Notes under the pieces: generated by a model
Database searches by the model: none
The model's input: only the letters and a program-made list of their open reading frames with translations
Told to the model about the DNA's origin: nothing
NCBI GenBank assembly: GCA_001557505.1
Contig: LSAX01000010.1
Span: 2,046,001 to 2,110,000 of the forward strand
Reading direction: 5' to 3'
From: Reticulascus tulasneorum
Lineage: Eukaryota; Ascomycota; Sordariomycetes; Glomerellales; Reticulascaceae
Length of the DNA: 64,000 nucleotides
Program-made: the position numbers and the translations under genes
Part shown: positions 62,940-64,000 of the stretch, piece by piece
Layout of the letters: each line of letters opens with the position of its first letter
How positions within the stretch are numbered: position 1 is the stretch's first letter

Positions 62940-63968
62940 CTACTTTATTCTTCTGGTTCTTCGGTTTCGCTTTTCTCGAGGTACCTCGTGAATGTACCCC
63001 CCCCCTCCCTTCTCTCTTTCATCATCCATCAGTACTTCCACCCAATTCAACAGGGCATCCCCCCCCCCTCCCCCCAATTCTCTTCCTCTTTTTGCTCTGT
63101 TCGAAACGTCCTGGCATTGTGCAACCCTGTGTCATTTTCCTGTTCGATGCTCTTCGGGCAGAAACTGCACTGTCTCTTTCCCACAGCGCTCTTCGACAGT
63201 CCGCTATATCCTCCACCGCGTACCTCCCCTGACCCCTTCTTTGTCGACCTTCCCTACTGCAACAAGGCAAGCCCGGGAAACCTTGCCCTCCCATACACAC
63301 CGGCCTGGCCCAGGATTCTATACGCCTCCTCCCATCGTTGCACTGCGGGTACATCTCCTTCCTACCTTTCTACATATACTCTGAAGCAATCGCCAGTCCT
63401 GGGTGCGCCACCTACCCTGTCTACATACATACATACATCCATACTTAGATACTTGCAGCAGACCTTCTGCTGCTTCCGTCTTCTACTCCTCCTCCTCCTC
63501 CTCCTCCCCATCAATCCGCCGCCGCCGCCCACACCACACACACCCACCCCCCTGGCTCCTGGCTTAACAATCTGCCCGAGGCATCCACACTCTTTCCACT
63601 TCCTCCTCCTCCTCCTCCTCCTCGTCGCTCCGTCCTTTCACTCCGTCCTCGACCGTCCATTTCTTCCCACCTTCTACTTCTGCCTTTAGCAGTACTGTAT
63701 TGTGCATCCCTATTACAATCATTGTCACCCATTCGAACACGAACTGTCGGTCGATACAACTACGAAGCCTTACACTCCCCGGACACGGATTCGCTGGAGG
63801 TTGTGGTCTGGAACTGAGAAAGAGACTTGAATAGCCTATCCTCCCTCCTCCCATCTCCAAGAGGTTCCTCGTCCCGCGCGCGACGAACACCCGCACCAAC
63901 TACGAAACCAATCCCCGTCCCTTGTTCACGTTTCCCGTGCGAAACCTCCCACACAGATCGGACATCCC
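62940..63968 (+). promoter_or_regulatory. Long CT-rich leader or promoter ahead of a possible gene start
   Basis: About 1 kb of strongly pyrimidine-biased sequence with (CTC)n tracts at 63485-63508 and 63601-63623. Fungal genes with large regulatory leaders often look like this. Three overlapping long frames in it (up to 255 codons) are dominated by Leu, Pro and Ser and arise from the base bias. Confidence 0.5.
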
Positions 63969-64000
63969 ATGTTACCTGCCAACTCGATTTCCAGCGACGC
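63969..64000 (+). CDS. Possible start of a gene running off the right edge
   Basis: An ATG follows the CT-rich leader and opens MLPANSISSD before the window ends. Ten codons are too few to identify a family, and the call rests mainly on the leader preceding it. Confidence 0.3.
   Translation, partial: MLPANSISSD

Larger units (their letters stand above)
56455..63968. other. Gene-poor region, 7.5 kb
   Basis: No supported gene. Short frames on both strands lack motifs. Visible are the third TACTACGTAGTA palindrome (58870-58881), an (AGAACC)n tract (60075-60102), (TATG)n (60823-60844), a GGTA-rich tract (61537-61561), a (CGTT)n tract (61587-61608), TAAAAA repeats (62481-62498) and TACCTA/TAGGTA clusters near 62150-62190 and 62580-62700. 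From about 62940 to 63900 the plus strand becomes pyrimidine-rich, as in a long transcript leader. Confidence 0.5.

Noticed and set aside
62922..63689. 255-codon plus-strand frame with a Leu run and Pro runs
   Set aside because: The composition follows the CT-rich repeats. Three frames overlap with the same bias, so it is more likely leader sequence.

Overview
This 64 kb window looks like a nuclear chromosome segment of a filamentous ascomycete, most likely a sordariomycete. Genes are broken by short GT-AG introns (about 50-92 bp). Their products are fungal orthologues of conserved eukaryotic proteins, and genes are separated by long non-coding stretches, often 1-7 kb, with microsatellites and pyrimidine-rich leaders. 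I could not run a search, so the taxon is inferred from gene content and style. I saw no rRNA, CRISPR array, transposon or convincing tRNA.

Layout. The left edge holds a fatty-acid elongase cut by the window (+, ends 1503) and a FYVE protein (-, 3679-2684). After a 4.9 kb gene-poor stretch comes a fused molybdenum-cofactor gene, MoaA-MoaC type (-, 10665-8562), divergent from a WDR8/WRAP73-type WD protein (+, 11382-13055). An RRM protein follows (+, 14826-16308). The HEAT-repeat giant Laa1/HEATR5 (-, 24533-18262) shares a short divergent promoter with a TACO1-type mitochondrial protein (+, 24940-25968), which converges on PET100 (-, 26501-26166). Next are a disordered protein with an RVxF-like motif (-, 28764-26941), a seven-exon SLIP-GC-like large GTPase (-, 34550-31009), CFIm25 (+, 36410-37276), a YjbQ/UPF0047 protein (-, 38214-37466), the complex I zinc subunit NDUFS6 (-, 39542-38903), divergent from an MPP6-like zinc-knuckle protein (+, 39931-40799), an insulin-degrading-enzyme/Ste23 protease (+, 45674-49623) and a Ubp12-type deubiquitinase (+, about 51306-56454). 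The last 7.5 kb has no supported gene until a possible start codon at 63969, behind a long CT-rich leader.

Functional themes. Several genes make mitochondrial proteins: MoaA-MoaC, TACO1, PET100, NDUFS6 and possibly a long form of the protease. TACO1 and PET100 both serve cytochrome c oxidase and sit tail to tail. RNA processing (CFIm25, MPP6, RRM protein) and membrane traffic (FYVE, Laa1) also recur. There is no sign of a biosynthetic cluster.

Most interesting observation. In the MoaA-MoaC gene the splice donor itself encodes Gly-Gly-stop. The unspliced message would make a MoaA protein with the free C-terminal double glycine known from human MOCS1A. The spliced message would make the MoaA-MoaC fusion without it. 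This would be a one-site RNA switch between the two products.
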